A DNA stretch of 64,000 nucleotides from contig NZ_FNCJ01000008.1 of NCBI RefSeq assembly GCF_900100735.1, forward strand, positions 278,089 to 342,088. The letters run 5' to 3'. Positions 52,356 to 60,685 of the stretch are shown piece by piece. The DNA comes from Paraburkholderia phenazinium. GTDB lineage: Bacteria; Pseudomonadota; Gammaproteobacteria; Burkholderiales; Burkholderiaceae. The notes under the pieces were generated by a model. That model had not been told where the DNA came from, ran no database searches, and saw only the letters and a list, made by a program, of their open reading frames with translations. A program made the translations under genes and the position numbers. Numbering within the stretch: position 1 is the stretch's first letter; each line of letters opens with the position of its first letter.

Positions 52356-52660
52356 AACGTCTTCGGAAGCACCGGTCAGAGTGGGTCGGTGCTACGAAAA
52401 TGCGGCCGGTCGAGACGCGGAACTGCCGGGCGCACAGGTTCACAAGATGCGAAGGTTCCGCGCGCGGGTGAAAGCTCAGAAATGGGCTTTCCTTAGGACT
52501 ATGATGAAAATGATGCGAGCAGACATGAACGCCGTAGAACCGGCGCCAGCAGCTTCGCATGGGACCGGATCAAGTGCTTTGCATGGGACCAGAGTAGGCG
52601 CTAAAGCGCCAACTCCGGCCGACAGATAAAGCGCCAACTCTGGTCGACAAGGAGGAAACA
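52356..52660. other. 305-bp gap in the sugar ABC operon with repeats
   Basis: No gene is seen between the permease stop and the substrate-binding protein start. It contains the decamer GCATGGGACC twice (52557-52566 and 52581-52590) and the alternative hairpin listed separately. Confidence 0.5.
52587..52645 (+). promoter_or_regulatory. leader hairpin with two alternative 3' arms
   Basis: The left arm is 52587-52601. It pairs 12-13 of 15 positions with 52606-52620 across the 4-nt loop TAAA, and 14 of 15 with 52631-52645. The two right arms are near-identical direct repeats (TAAAGCGCCAACTC at 52602 and 52627). The second arm ends 5 bp before the GGAGG ribosome binding site of the substrate-binding protein. 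Confidence 0.55.
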
Positions 52661-53653
52661 ATGAAGAAAGCTTTGATGTGTCTTGCCGCGATCGGAGGGC
52701 TCGCAATGCTGGCCTCCCCCGCCTTCGCAGCCGATAAGACCCTCGCGCTGGTGGTGAAGGGTCTCGACAACCCCTACTTCGACCTCATGCACCAGGGATG
52801 CGACCGGGCGAACAAGGAACTCAACAAGGAAGGCTACACCTGCTACTACACCGGCCCCGCAACGGCCGCAGACGAAAGCGCCGAAGTACAGCTTATCGAC
52901 GACCTCTTGACCAAGGGTGTGTCGGCAATCGCGATCTCGCCTTCGAACGCCCCAGCCGTGGCCGAAGTGTTGCGCCGCCGCAATGTGACGATCCCGGTCA
53001 TTACCGCGGATGCCGATTTGTTGCCGAAGGACGCTTCGCTGCGCAAGAGCTATGTTGGCACCGACAATTACGATCTGGGCGTCAAGCTCGGCGAGCAGTT
53101 GAAGTTGCTTATGCCGAAGGGCGGCAATATCTGCCTCGTGATGGGCAATCCCGCGGCCGAGAATATCAACCAGCGCGCGCAGGGCACGCGCGACGTACTC
53201 TCGGGCAAGAAGGGAATCGCCAAGCTCGCTGGCGAAAACGGCTGGCAAGAGATCAGCGCCTGCCCACTCTACGTGAATGACGACGCCGCCAAAGCAAACC
53301 AGATGATGCAGGACACGTTGACCGCCAACGCCAACAGTCTTGACGCCTTCGTGCTCGAAGGCGGTTGGCCGCTGTTTGCCCCGCAAGCTTATTCGCAGGT
53401 CGTCGCGCCTATCATGCAGAAGATCCAGGATGGCAAGTTCGTGATTGTCTCGGCCGATACGCTCGGACCGGAACTGCAGGCCCTCAAGGACCACAAGGTC
53501 AATGTCCTCGTCGGTCAACGGCCGGAGGAAATGGGCTATCGGGCAGCCATGGTGATGCGTGACCTCGCAGAAGGGAAGACAGTAAAGCCGCTCATCCATA
53601 CCGGCCTCGATACCTGCACCTGGAAGAACGCCGACACCTGCCTGAAGCATTGA
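52661..53653 (+). CDS. sugar ABC transporter periplasmic substrate-binding protein (FrcB-like)
   Basis: 330 residues with a signal peptide ending in SPAFAAD and a type-I periplasmic-binding fold (LALVVKGLDNPYFDLMHQGC, LLTKGVSAIAISPSNAPAV, NICLVMGNPAAENINQRAQG). The ATG follows AAGGAGGAAACA. In many operons the binding protein is first; here it is last, behind a possible leader structure, which could adjust its expression relative to the membrane parts. The ligand is not determined by the sequence. Confidence 0.9.
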   Translation: MKKALMCLAAIGGLAMLASPAFAADKTLALVVKGLDNPYFDLMHQGCDRANKELNKEGYTCYYTGPATAADESAEVQLIDDLLTKGVSAIAISPSNAPAVAEVLRRRNVTIPVITADADLLPKDASLRKSYVGTDNYDLGVKLGEQLKLLMPKGGNICLVMGNPAAENINQRAQGTRDVLSGKKGIAKLAGENGWQEISACPLYVNDDAAKANQMMQDTLTANANSLDAFVLEGGWPLFAPQAYSQVVAPIMQKIQDGKFVIVSADTLGPELQALKDHKVNVLVGQRPEEMGYRAAMVMRDLAEGKTVKPLIHTGLDTCTWKNADTCLKH

Positions 53654-53686
53654 AGGCAGGCAGGTGCCGTTGCAAAGACGGATCCC

Positions 53687-53712
53687 GGGCCGAGTGAAAT
53701 GCGACTCGGCCC
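53687..53712 (+). terminator. perfect 9-bp hairpin after the sugar-binding protein gene
   Basis: GGGCCGAGT and ACTCGGCCC flank an 8-nt loop, 33 bp after the stop. No U-run follows, so termination may be Rho-assisted or the hairpin may protect the mRNA end. Confidence 0.5.
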
Positions 53713-53860
53713 CGGAGCGACCTCTACGGCGGCATCCAAGGCGAAACGGTCATACGTGCGGTCGTGCCAGTCGGCTGGCGCACCAACAACTACGCTTCTT
53801 CCACCAGCAGTTTCGCACTCCATATGACTTCGTCGAAATCTCATGCAGACCGGCAATCGG

Positions 53861-54169
53861 TCAAACAGCCGGCAGGTCATCAATGCATTTTTCGACGTGG
53901 CCATCCGGAACGTCCGTGTCGATCCCGTCGTCGCCGTTGGTGTGGGCCACTGCCTTGATTTTCGGCCCAAGAAATCGCCTGCCGCCGAGGGTAAAAACCG
54001 ACCAGACCACATCCCCCGCATGGATCGCGTTGACCGCTGCCGCCACCTCGACGATTGCGGGTTGAGACGACCATTCGTTCGTCTTCGGATCGATCAGCGC
54101 CCAGCGCACGTGCGTGACGCGGTCGCTTGCAGGGTTGATGCGCACGCCATCAATCGCATAAGTAGCCAT
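53861..54169 (-). CDS. DUF3892-like small protein
   Basis: 102 residues. It begins MATYAIDGVRINPASDRVTH, has RWALIDPKTNEW, and the mid-region AINAI-like AVNAIHAGDVVWSVF, consistent with DUF3892, a small family of unknown function. The start has a strong site (GGAGGTGAA). There is no signal peptide or membrane helix. It is divergent from the GYD/glutamine-synthetase operon. Confidence 0.72.
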   Translation of the reverse strand: MATYAIDGVRINPASDRVTHVRWALIDPKTNEWSSQPAIVEVAAAVNAIHAGDVVWSVFTLGGRRFLGPKIKAVAHTNGDDGIDTDVPDGHVEKCIDDLPAV

Positions 54170-54517
54170 TTCACCTCCAACACTATTGAAAATGAATCGG
54201 AGCCCGGCACCGCCAACTCGATTCTTATGCGAATCGATTCAAGCTAGTCGGACCTTTGGAACAGATCGACTTCCATCGTCGCGGTTGCATAACTCATCAT
54301 ACTTCTACGAATGCGTTTTCGTTTCCGGTGCGAGTTGTCACACTGCAGCATTGCTTTGAACAAGATTATCAGATTAGCCCGGTTCGACCACATGTTCGCC
54401 GCCCATTGCCTAAAATCTAAGGGCGCACGAAACGGTCCTGTAAACAGCGCGCTACGACGCTCACGGTATCGCTAGGCGTACGAATACTGCCAGGCTTCAA
54501 TCGCAAGGAGAATCGTC
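54170..54517. other. 348-bp divergent intergenic region
   Basis: This region, AT-rich in its middle part (54260-54380), separates the DUF3892 gene from the GYD gene and should carry both promoters. I did not find a convincing sigma-54 or NtrC site. Confidence 0.4.
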
Positions 54518-54811
54518 ATGGCGACCTATGTGGTTCTTTCACAGTTTACGGATCAAGGCATCCGCACCATCAAAAACAGCCCGCAACGGGCGAGTCAGTC
54601 GGCGGAATTGGCCAAAAGTTTTGGCTGCGAGATGAAAGAGATCTACTGGACGATCGGCGAGTACGACATTGTCACCATTATCGAAGCACCCGACGAGCAA
54701 AGCTTCGCCGCATTCGGCTTTGCGGTCGGCTCCGCAGGCAATATCCGTACGCAGACGCTGCGCGCTTTCAACAAGAGCGAAATCGGGGCGATTCTGGGCA
54801 AGCTATCGTAG
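54518..54811 (+). CDS. GYD-domain protein
   Basis: 97 residues covering a single GYD domain: YVVLSQFTDQGIRTIKNSPQR, then MKEIYWTIGEYDIVTIIEAP, which contains the name-giving Gly-(Glu)-Tyr-Asp. The fold is ferredoxin-like and usually dimeric, and no enzymatic role is established. AAGGAG precedes the start. It is the first gene of an apparent operon with a 67-residue protein and a glutamine synthetase, which hints at a nitrogen- or polyamine-related regulatory function. Confidence 0.88.
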   Translation: MATYVVLSQFTDQGIRTIKNSPQRASQSAELAKSFGCEMKEIYWTIGEYDIVTIIEAPDEQSFAAFGFAVGSAGNIRTQTLRAFNKSEIGAILGKLS

Positions 54812-54854
54812 AGATCCATCCAGCATGCAAACGCTTTTCCAAGGAGCTCACACT

Positions 54855-55058
54855 ATGAACGGAGATAACGGCGGCAATGTCCGCGCTTTCGTGCAAGTTG
54901 CCGAACAGGCCGGCGCCTACGTCTGGGTCATCACGCTAGTCGACTTCACGGCGCAAAAGGTGAAGCGCTCGCTTGTTTCGGACGAAACCTATACGACACG
55001 TGCCGCTGCTCAAGACGCCGGCGACGCCCATCTGAAAGCACTGGCCGAAGATCGCTAG
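54855..55058 (+). CDS. 67-residue protein of unknown function
   Basis: It starts at the ATG at 54855, preceded by AAGGAG. The sequence has one short amphipathic strand region (VWVITLVDFTAQKVKRSLVS) and a helical end. No signal peptide, membrane helix or motif is recognised. Its spacing, 43 bp after the GYD gene and 78 bp before the glutamine synthetase gene, and its good ribosome binding site support a real gene. Confidence 0.7.
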   Translation: MNGDNGGNVRAFVQVAEQAGAYVWVITLVDFTAQKVKRSLVSDETYTTRAAAQDAGDAHLKALAEDR

Positions 55059-55136
55059 CCTTCAGGAGTCCGCTGCGTTTCGCACGCGGACTTGTCAGAT
55101 TGAAGGTCAGGCAAATGGCCAGTGAGGAGAAATCCC

Positions 55137-56642
55137 ATGTCCACCACGCAAGGACCTTCCCATTCGCCTTTCGAGGTATCCGTCGAAGCAGGCAGCTACC
55201 GTGTCGCTCGACCGCAAAGCGCAAGCGATGTGAGCGATCTGCTAAAACAAAACGGCGTGCAGATCGTCGATCTGAAATTCACCGACTTGCCGGGTCTCTG
55301 GCAACACTTCTCTATCACACTCCCCGAGGTTCATGAAGATCTCTTCAGCGCCGGGATCGGCTTCGACGGCTCTTCGATCCGCGGCTTTCAGGAAATTCAC
55401 GAGTCGGACATGCTGCTGCGGCCCGATCCGAGCACCGCCTTTATCGACCCGGTGTGCGCCACACCGACGCTCTCGATCATCTGCGACGTGGTCGACCCTG
55501 TGCTGCAGCAACCGTATTCACGCGATCCGCGCTATGTCGCGAAGAAAGCGGAAAACTATCTGCGCCAGACCGGTATCGCCACCACGTGTTATTTCGGGCC
55601 CGAACTCGAGTTCTTCATCTTCGACTCGATCCGCTTCGGACAGGACCAGCACTGCGGCTACTACTATGTCGAATCCGCCGAGGGAGACTGGAACACCGGT
55701 CGCGATGAGGGTGCGTACGGCGGCGGCAATCTCGGCTATAAACAGCGCTACAAAGAGGGCTATTTCCCGGTGCCGCCGCACGATACGCTGCAGGAGATCC
55801 GCTCGGAAATTGCACTGACGCTGCAGCAGACGGGCGTGCAGATCGAAGTGCATCACCATGAGGTGGCGACCGCCGGTCAGAACGAAATCGACATGCGTTT
55901 TGCCACGCTCACGCGCATGGCCGACAACGTGATGATCTACAAGTACGTTTGCAAGAACGTCGCGCGCCGGCACGGAAAAGTGGCTACGTTTATGCCGAAG
56001 CCGTTGTTCACCGACAACGCGAGCGGCATGCACTGCCATCAGAGCCTATGGAAAGACGACTCGAATCTCTTTTACGACGCAGCCGGTTGGGCGTTGACTT
56101 CCGAATTGTGCCGCTGGTACATCGGTGGCTTACTGAAGCACGCGCCGGCACTGATGGCTTTCTGCGCGCCAACGACCAATTCATATAAACGTCTGGTGCC
56201 CGGATATGAGGCGCCGGTGAACCTGGCGATGTCGCAGCGCAACCGTTCGGCCGCTGCGCGTATTCCGATGTATTCCGCTTCGCCGAATGCGCGGCGCGTC
56301 GAGTTCCGCTGTCCGGACCCGTCGGCCAATGCGTATCTGGCGTTTGCGGCGATGCTCATGGCCGGCCTTGACGGGATTGAAAACAGGACTGATCCGGGCG
56401 ACCCGCTCGACCGGAACATCTACGACCTTCCGCCCGAGGAGGCCCGGAACATACAGCAGGTTCCCGGTTCGCTCGAAGCATCGCTCGCCGCCCTGGAGGC
56501 CGACGATGGCTTCCTGCGCAAAGGCGATGTGTTCACCGACGACGTCATCCAGACCTGGATCGAATACAAGCGCAAACGCGAAATCGACACGCTCAAACTG
56601 CGGCCGCACCCATGGGAGTTTTACCTTTACTTCGATACCTAA
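55137..56642 (+). CDS. glutamine synthetase, type I
   Basis: 501 residues from the ATG at 55137, preceded by GAGGAGA. GSI landmarks are GIGFDGSSIRGFQEI, FGPELEFFIFD, NEIDMRF, NASGMHCHQSLW, and PVNLAMSQRNRSAAARIP. The adenylylation-site context NIYDLPPEE is present, with the Tyr that adenylyltransferase modifies in GSI-beta enzymes. It makes glutamine from glutamate and ammonia. It is somewhat longer than housekeeping GlnA and lacks neighbouring ntrBC, so it is probably a second, accessory synthetase co-expressed with the GYD protein. Confidence 0.93.
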   Translation: MSTTQGPSHSPFEVSVEAGSYRVARPQSASDVSDLLKQNGVQIVDLKFTDLPGLWQHFSITLPEVHEDLFSAGIGFDGSSIRGFQEIHESDMLLRPDPSTAFIDPVCATPTLSIICDVVDPVLQQPYSRDPRYVAKKAENYLRQTGIATTCYFGPELEFFIFDSIRFGQDQHCGYYYVESAEGDWNTGRDEGAYGGGNLGYKQRYKEGYFPVPPHDTLQEIRSEIALTLQQTGVQIEVHHHEVATAGQNEIDMRFATLTRMADNVMIYKYVCKNVARRHGKVATFMPKPLFTDNASGMHCHQSLWKDDSNLFYDAAGWALTSELCRWYIGGLLKHAPALMAFCAPTTNSYKRLVPGYEAPVNLAMSQRNRSAAARIPMYSASPNARRVEFRCPDPSANAYLAFAAMLMAGLDGIENRTDPGDPLDRNIYDLPPEEARNIQQVPGSLEASLAALEADDGFLRKGDVFTDDVIQTWIEYKRKREIDTLKLRPHPWEFYLYFDT

Positions 56643-56958
56643 AGGCACCCAAACGCACGGATCCGTTTGTTGCACTGCACACCAAACGGAACCGGTGCGA
56701 TAACAAATAGTGGGAAACCAGCACCCGACATGTTTACCTACGATGAACAGGTTTACCTATGATATTAGGGAATGCCTAATTGAGTCGCTGCGGTCTAGCA
56801 GCGTAAAGTAGTGGCACATCGGTTTGGGGGGCACTAGGCATGTGTCTGGCTTCTCGTTGCGATTTCAGCCGTGATCTCCGGCAACGCCCGGCGTTTGTGC
56901 AACCCGCATCTCGCACCGAGGTCTGCGGCCGTGGCGGCGTGGTCTTTCAATCCGCACC
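56643..56958. other. 316-bp promoter region of the second sugar ABC operon
   Basis: No gene is seen. CCGTTTG/CAAACGG (56663-56669 and 56683-56689) forms a hairpin after the glutamine synthetase stop. The direct and inverted repeats listed next lie in the middle and are candidate operators. Confidence 0.45.
56732..56803 (+). promoter_or_regulatory. direct repeat and inverted repeat, candidate operator
   Basis: GTTTACCTAYGAT occurs at 56732-56744 and 56751-56763, a 19-bp period. CGCTGC and GCAGCG (56786-56791 and 56798-56803) form an inverted repeat with a 6-bp centre, in the style of LacI or GntR operators. The ABC operon starts at 56959. Confidence 0.4.
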
Positions 56959-58470
56959 ATGACCCCTCTCATTTCCGTCAAAAGGCTCAACAAGAGCTTT
57001 CCCGGCGTGCGGGCGCTCCACGAAGTCCAGTTCGAACTCATGGCGGGCGAAGTCCACGCGCTAATGGGCGAGAATGGCGCCGGCAAGTCGACGCTGATGA
57101 AAATCCTCGCCGGCGTGTACACCCGCGATTCCGGCGAATTCCTCTATGACGGCCAGCCGGTGGCGTTCTCAACTCCGCGTGAGGCGCAGGCCGTGGGCGT
57201 ATGCATCATTCATCAGGAACTCCAGTTGATGAATCATCTGAGCGTTGCCCAGAATATGTTCATCGGCCGCGAGCCGCGCGGGCGCCTCGGCCTGTTCCTG
57301 GACGAAGACAAGCTCAACGCGCAGGCGCGCGAGATTCTTGCCCGCATGCATGTCAATCTCGACCCGCGCGCCGTGGTCGGCACGCTGACGGTCGCCAAGC
57401 AGCAGATGGTGGAGATCGCCAAGGCCTTGTCGTTCGATTCGCGCGTCCTGATCATGGACGAGCCCACCTCGGCGCTCAACGACGCCGAGATTGCCGAGCT
57501 GTTCCGCATCATCCGCGAGCTGAAAATCCGGGGCGTCGGCGTCATCTATATCTCCCACAAGATGGATGAACTCAAGCAGATCGCCGACCGCGTCACCGTT
57601 ATGCGTGACGGCGAATATGTGGCCACCGTCACCGCCCGCGACACCAGCGTCGAAGCGATCATCGGCATGATGGTCGGGCGAACCTTAGCCGACGTCGAGC
57701 CTTCGCACGGTGCCGCGGATAAAGGCGAAGTCGCGCTCGAAGTCAAAAATCTGAACGCCGGCCCGCTCGTCAGAGACGTGAGTTTTGCGTTGCACAAAGG
57801 CGAGATATTGGGCTTTGCAGGCTTGATGGGCGCCGGGCGCACCGAGGTTGCCCGTGCGGTGTTCGGCGCCGATCCAGTCGACTCCGGCGAAATAGTGGTG
57901 AAAGGCGTAAAGGCGGCGATCAGGAGACCGAGCGATGCGGTGGCGCGCGGTATCGGCTACCTCTCGGAGGACCGCAAGCGTTTTGGACTTGCTACCGGCA
58001 TGGATGTCGAATCCAACATCGTGATGTCCAACTTGGGCAAATTCCTCTCGCTTAACTTCTTCTTGCGCCGCACCCAGATCCGCCGCACCGCCTCCCATTT
58101 CATCAAATTGCTGGCCATTCGCACGCCGTCGCCGGCGCAGCAGGTGCGGCTCCTCTCGGGAGGCAATCAGCAGAAAATCGTCATTGCCAAATGGCTCGAA
58201 CGAGACTGCGACGTGCTGTTCTTCGACGAGCCGACGCGCGGCATCGATGTCGGCGCCAAGAGCGAGATCTACAAGCTCCTGCGCTCGCTCGCCGGGCAAG
58301 GCAAGGCGATCGTGATGATCTCGTCGGAGCTGCCGGAAATCCTGCGGATGAGCGACCGTATCGTCGTGATGTGCGAAGGCCGTATTACCGGCGAACTCTC
58401 CGCCAAGGAGGCGACGCAAGAACGCATCATGCATCTGGCGACGCTGCGTGAAACCCTAAAAGCGGCATGA
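56959..58470 (+). CDS. sugar ABC transporter ATPase, two-domain RbsA type
   Basis: 503 residues with two ABC domains. The first has Walker A GENGAGKST and Walker B VLIMDEPTSAL, with a degenerate signature LTVAKQQMVEIAKAL. The second has a degenerate Walker A (GLMGAGRTE), a good signature LLSGGNQQKIVIAKWL and Walker B VLFFDEPTRGID. This asymmetry is normal for monosaccharide importers. It is followed after 19 bp by the permease and later by a binding protein and L-fuconate dehydratase, so L-fucose is the favoured substrate. Confidence 0.93.
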   Translation: MTPLISVKRLNKSFPGVRALHEVQFELMAGEVHALMGENGAGKSTLMKILAGVYTRDSGEFLYDGQPVAFSTPREAQAVGVCIIHQELQLMNHLSVAQNMFIGREPRGRLGLFLDEDKLNAQAREILARMHVNLDPRAVVGTLTVAKQQMVEIAKALSFDSRVLIMDEPTSALNDAEIAELFRIIRELKIRGVGVIYISHKMDELKQIADRVTVMRDGEYVATVTARDTSVEAIIGMMVGRTLADVEPSHGAADKGEVALEVKNLNAGPLVRDVSFALHKGEILGFAGLMGAGRTEVARAVFGADPVDSGEIVVKGVKAAIRRPSDAVARGIGYLSEDRKRFGLATGMDVESNIVMSNLGKFLSLNFFLRRTQIRRTASHFIKLLAIRTPSPAQQVRLLSGGNQQKIVIAKWLERDCDVLFFDEPTRGIDVGAKSEIYKLLRSLAGQGKAIVMISSELPEILRMSDRIVVMCEGRITGELSAKEATQERIMHLATLRETLKAA

Positions 58471-58489
58471 ACCTCGATAGGTCCATTTC

Positions 58490-59515
58490 ATGACACTGCC
58501 ATCGGATACGCCGGCGCTGGGTAACAAGGAAAGATCCTCGGGACTTCGAGCCCGTCTTTTCGCGCCTGCCGCCCTGCAAAAGCTGCTCGCCTTCGGCAGC
58601 CTGATCCTGCTGCTGGTGTTTTTCAGCTTCGCGTCCCCCGCTTTCATGCAGATGGACAACATGCTTGGGATTCTGCAGGCGACGGCGGTCAACGGCGTGC
58701 TGGCGATTGCCTGCACCTTCGTGATCATCACCGGCGGCATCGATTTGTCGGTCGGCACCTTGATGACGTTTACGGCGGTCATTTGCGGTGTGTTTCTGAC
58801 TTACTGGCGTTTGCCGATGTGGACCGGTGTTCTTGCTGCGATCGGCACTGGCGCAGTCTGCGGAACCGTTTCGGGCACGCTCACGGCGAAGATGAAAATC
58901 CCGCCGTTCATTGCCACCCTCGGCATGATGATGCTGCTCAAGGGGCTTTCGCTCGTCGTCTCCGCCGACAAGCCGATCTACTTCACCGACACCGAAAATT
59001 TCTACATGATCTCGCAGGATTCGCTGATCGGTTATGTGCTGCCGAGCATGCCTATTCCAAACGCGGTCCTGATCCTGTTCTTTCTTGCGGTGGTGAGTTC
59101 GATCATGCTCAACCGCACGGCGCTCGGCCGCTATACGTTTGCGCTCGGCAGCAACGAAGAGGCCGTGCGCCTGTCCGGCGTGAATGTCGATCGCTGGAAA
59201 ATCGCCATTTACGCCCTGGGCGGCTCGATTTGCGGCATCGCCGGGCTGCTCATCGCCTCGCGGCTGAACTCGGCCCAGCCGGCGCTAGGCCAGGGCTATG
59301 AACTCGAAGCCATCGCCGCCGTGGTGATCGGCGGGACCTCGCTCTCCGGCGGTTCGGGCACGATTCTCGGCACGATCATCGGCGCGTTCATCATGAGCGT
59401 GCTGACCAACGGCCTGCGCATCCTGTCCGTCGCGCAGGAATGGCAGATTGTGGTGACCGGTCTCATCATCATTCTCGCGGTCTACGCGGATATTTTGCGG
59501 CGCAAGAAAAGCTGA
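58490..59515 (+). CDS. sugar ABC transporter permease (RbsC type)
   Basis: 341 residues, about eight to ten transmembrane helices, with the family motif IITGGIDLSVGTLMTF and the cytoplasmic GSNEEAVRLSGVNVDRWK. It pairs with the two-domain ATPase encoded just upstream. An L-fucose assignment rests on the operon context. Confidence 0.92.
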   Translation: MTLPSDTPALGNKERSSGLRARLFAPAALQKLLAFGSLILLLVFFSFASPAFMQMDNMLGILQATAVNGVLAIACTFVIITGGIDLSVGTLMTFTAVICGVFLTYWRLPMWTGVLAAIGTGAVCGTVSGTLTAKMKIPPFIATLGMMMLLKGLSLVVSADKPIYFTDTENFYMISQDSLIGYVLPSMPIPNAVLILFFLAVVSSIMLNRTALGRYTFALGSNEEAVRLSGVNVDRWKIAIYALGGSICGIAGLLIASRLNSAQPALGQGYELEAIAAVVIGGTSLSGGSGTILGTIIGAFIMSVLTNGLRILSVAQEWQIVVTGLIIILAVYADILRRKKS

Positions 59516-59631
59516 CGGCGCGCGGGAGAGGCTGAAGAACGGGATCAAGCTCAAAGTACCAAGAAAAGGGAGCGCGACAGGCTCCCCCAACGGCTGAAGG
59601 TTGAATGGCCCACCCCAGGAGGAGATACCCC

Positions 59632-60573
59632 ATGTTGAAAAGAAGACTAATCGGCGTCGTGCTCGGCGTCGGCGCGCTCGTTGGCGGCACGAGTGTCACG
59701 CTCGCGGACGAACCCTATATCCCGCTCATCTCGAAGGGCTTCCAGCATCAGTTCTGGCAAGCCGTCAAAGCCGGCGCAGAACAGTCGGCGAAGGAGCAAA
59801 ACGTCAGGATCTCGTTCGAGGGTCCGGAAACCGAGGCGATGGTCGACAAGCAGATCGACATGCTCTCGGCCGCGCTCGCCAAGAAGCCTCAGGCACTCGG
59901 CATCGCCGCGCTCGATAGCAAGGCGGCTATTCCGCTGCTGCGGCGGGCACAGGCTCAAAAAATCCCGGTCATTGCCTTCGACTCGGGCGTCGACAGCGAC
60001 ATTCCGCTGACGACCTGCGCCACCGACAACATTGCCGCAGCCGCCCTCGCCGCCGACAAGATGGCCGAGGCGATCGGCGACTCCGGCGAGGTGGGCCTGA
60101 TCGTGCACGACCAGACGAGCCGTACCGGCGTCGATCGCCGCGACGGCTTCCTGAACGAGATGAAGGCCAAGCATCCGAACATCAAGATCGTCTCGGTCCA
60201 GTATGGCGGCGGCGACCACCTGAAGTCGGCGGAAATCGCCAAGACGATGATCCAGGCCAATCCCAATCTCAAGGGCATTTTCGGCTCGAATGAAGGCTCG
60301 GCGGAAGGCGCTGCAATCGGCGTCAAGGAATCGGGCAAGAAGCTGGTCCTGATCGGCTATGACTCGGGCAAGGAGCAAAAGGAGGACATCACGTCGGGCC
60401 TGATGTACGGCGCCATTACGCAGAACCCGATCGGCATCGGCAAATGCGTGGTCGACTCCGCGGTGAAGGCGCTGAAGGGCGAAACGCTGCCCAAGAAAGT
60501 CGACACGGGCTTTTACTGGTACGACAAGAGCAATATCAACGATCCCAAGATTGCCGCCGTGCTCTACGACTGA
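59632..60573 (+). CDS. sugar ABC transporter substrate-binding protein (RbsB type)
   Basis: 313 residues from the ATG at 59632, preceded by AGGAGGAG. A signal peptide ends near VTLADE. The type-I periplasmic-binding fold has YIPLISKGFQHQFWQAVKAG, DMLSAALAKKPQALGIAAL and IGYDSGKEQKEDITSG. It would deliver a sugar, probably L-fucose, to the permease. An intrinsic terminator follows, so the dehydratase gene downstream may be expressed partly by readthrough. Confidence 0.92.
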   Translation: MLKRRLIGVVLGVGALVGGTSVTLADEPYIPLISKGFQHQFWQAVKAGAEQSAKEQNVRISFEGPETEAMVDKQIDMLSAALAKKPQALGIAALDSKAAIPLLRRAQAQKIPVIAFDSGVDSDIPLTTCATDNIAAAALAADKMAEAIGDSGEVGLIVHDQTSRTGVDRRDGFLNEMKAKHPNIKIVSVQYGGGDHLKSAEIAKTMIQANPNLKGIFGSNEGSAEGAAIGVKESGKKLVLIGYDSGKEQKEDITSGLMYGAITQNPIGIGKCVVDSAVKALKGETLPKKVDTGFYWYDKSNINDPKIAAVLYD

Positions 60574-60605
60574 GCGTTGCTGCTGCGGCGTAGTGAGCGA
60601 GGCAG

Positions 60606-60642
60606 GGTCGCGGCGTCCTTGAACGCCACGGCCCTCCTTTTG
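60606..60642 (+). terminator. intrinsic terminator after the sugar-binding protein gene
   Basis: The stem 60606-60617/60624-60635 pairs 11 of 12 positions, counting one U-G pair, with loop CCTTGA and the tail TCCTTTT. It lies 33 bp after the stop and 44 bp before the fuconate dehydratase start. Confidence 0.6.
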
Positions 60643-60685
60643 CATCGACGGATGTCGTTAGCAGTTGCCCCGGGAGGGTGCTCAG

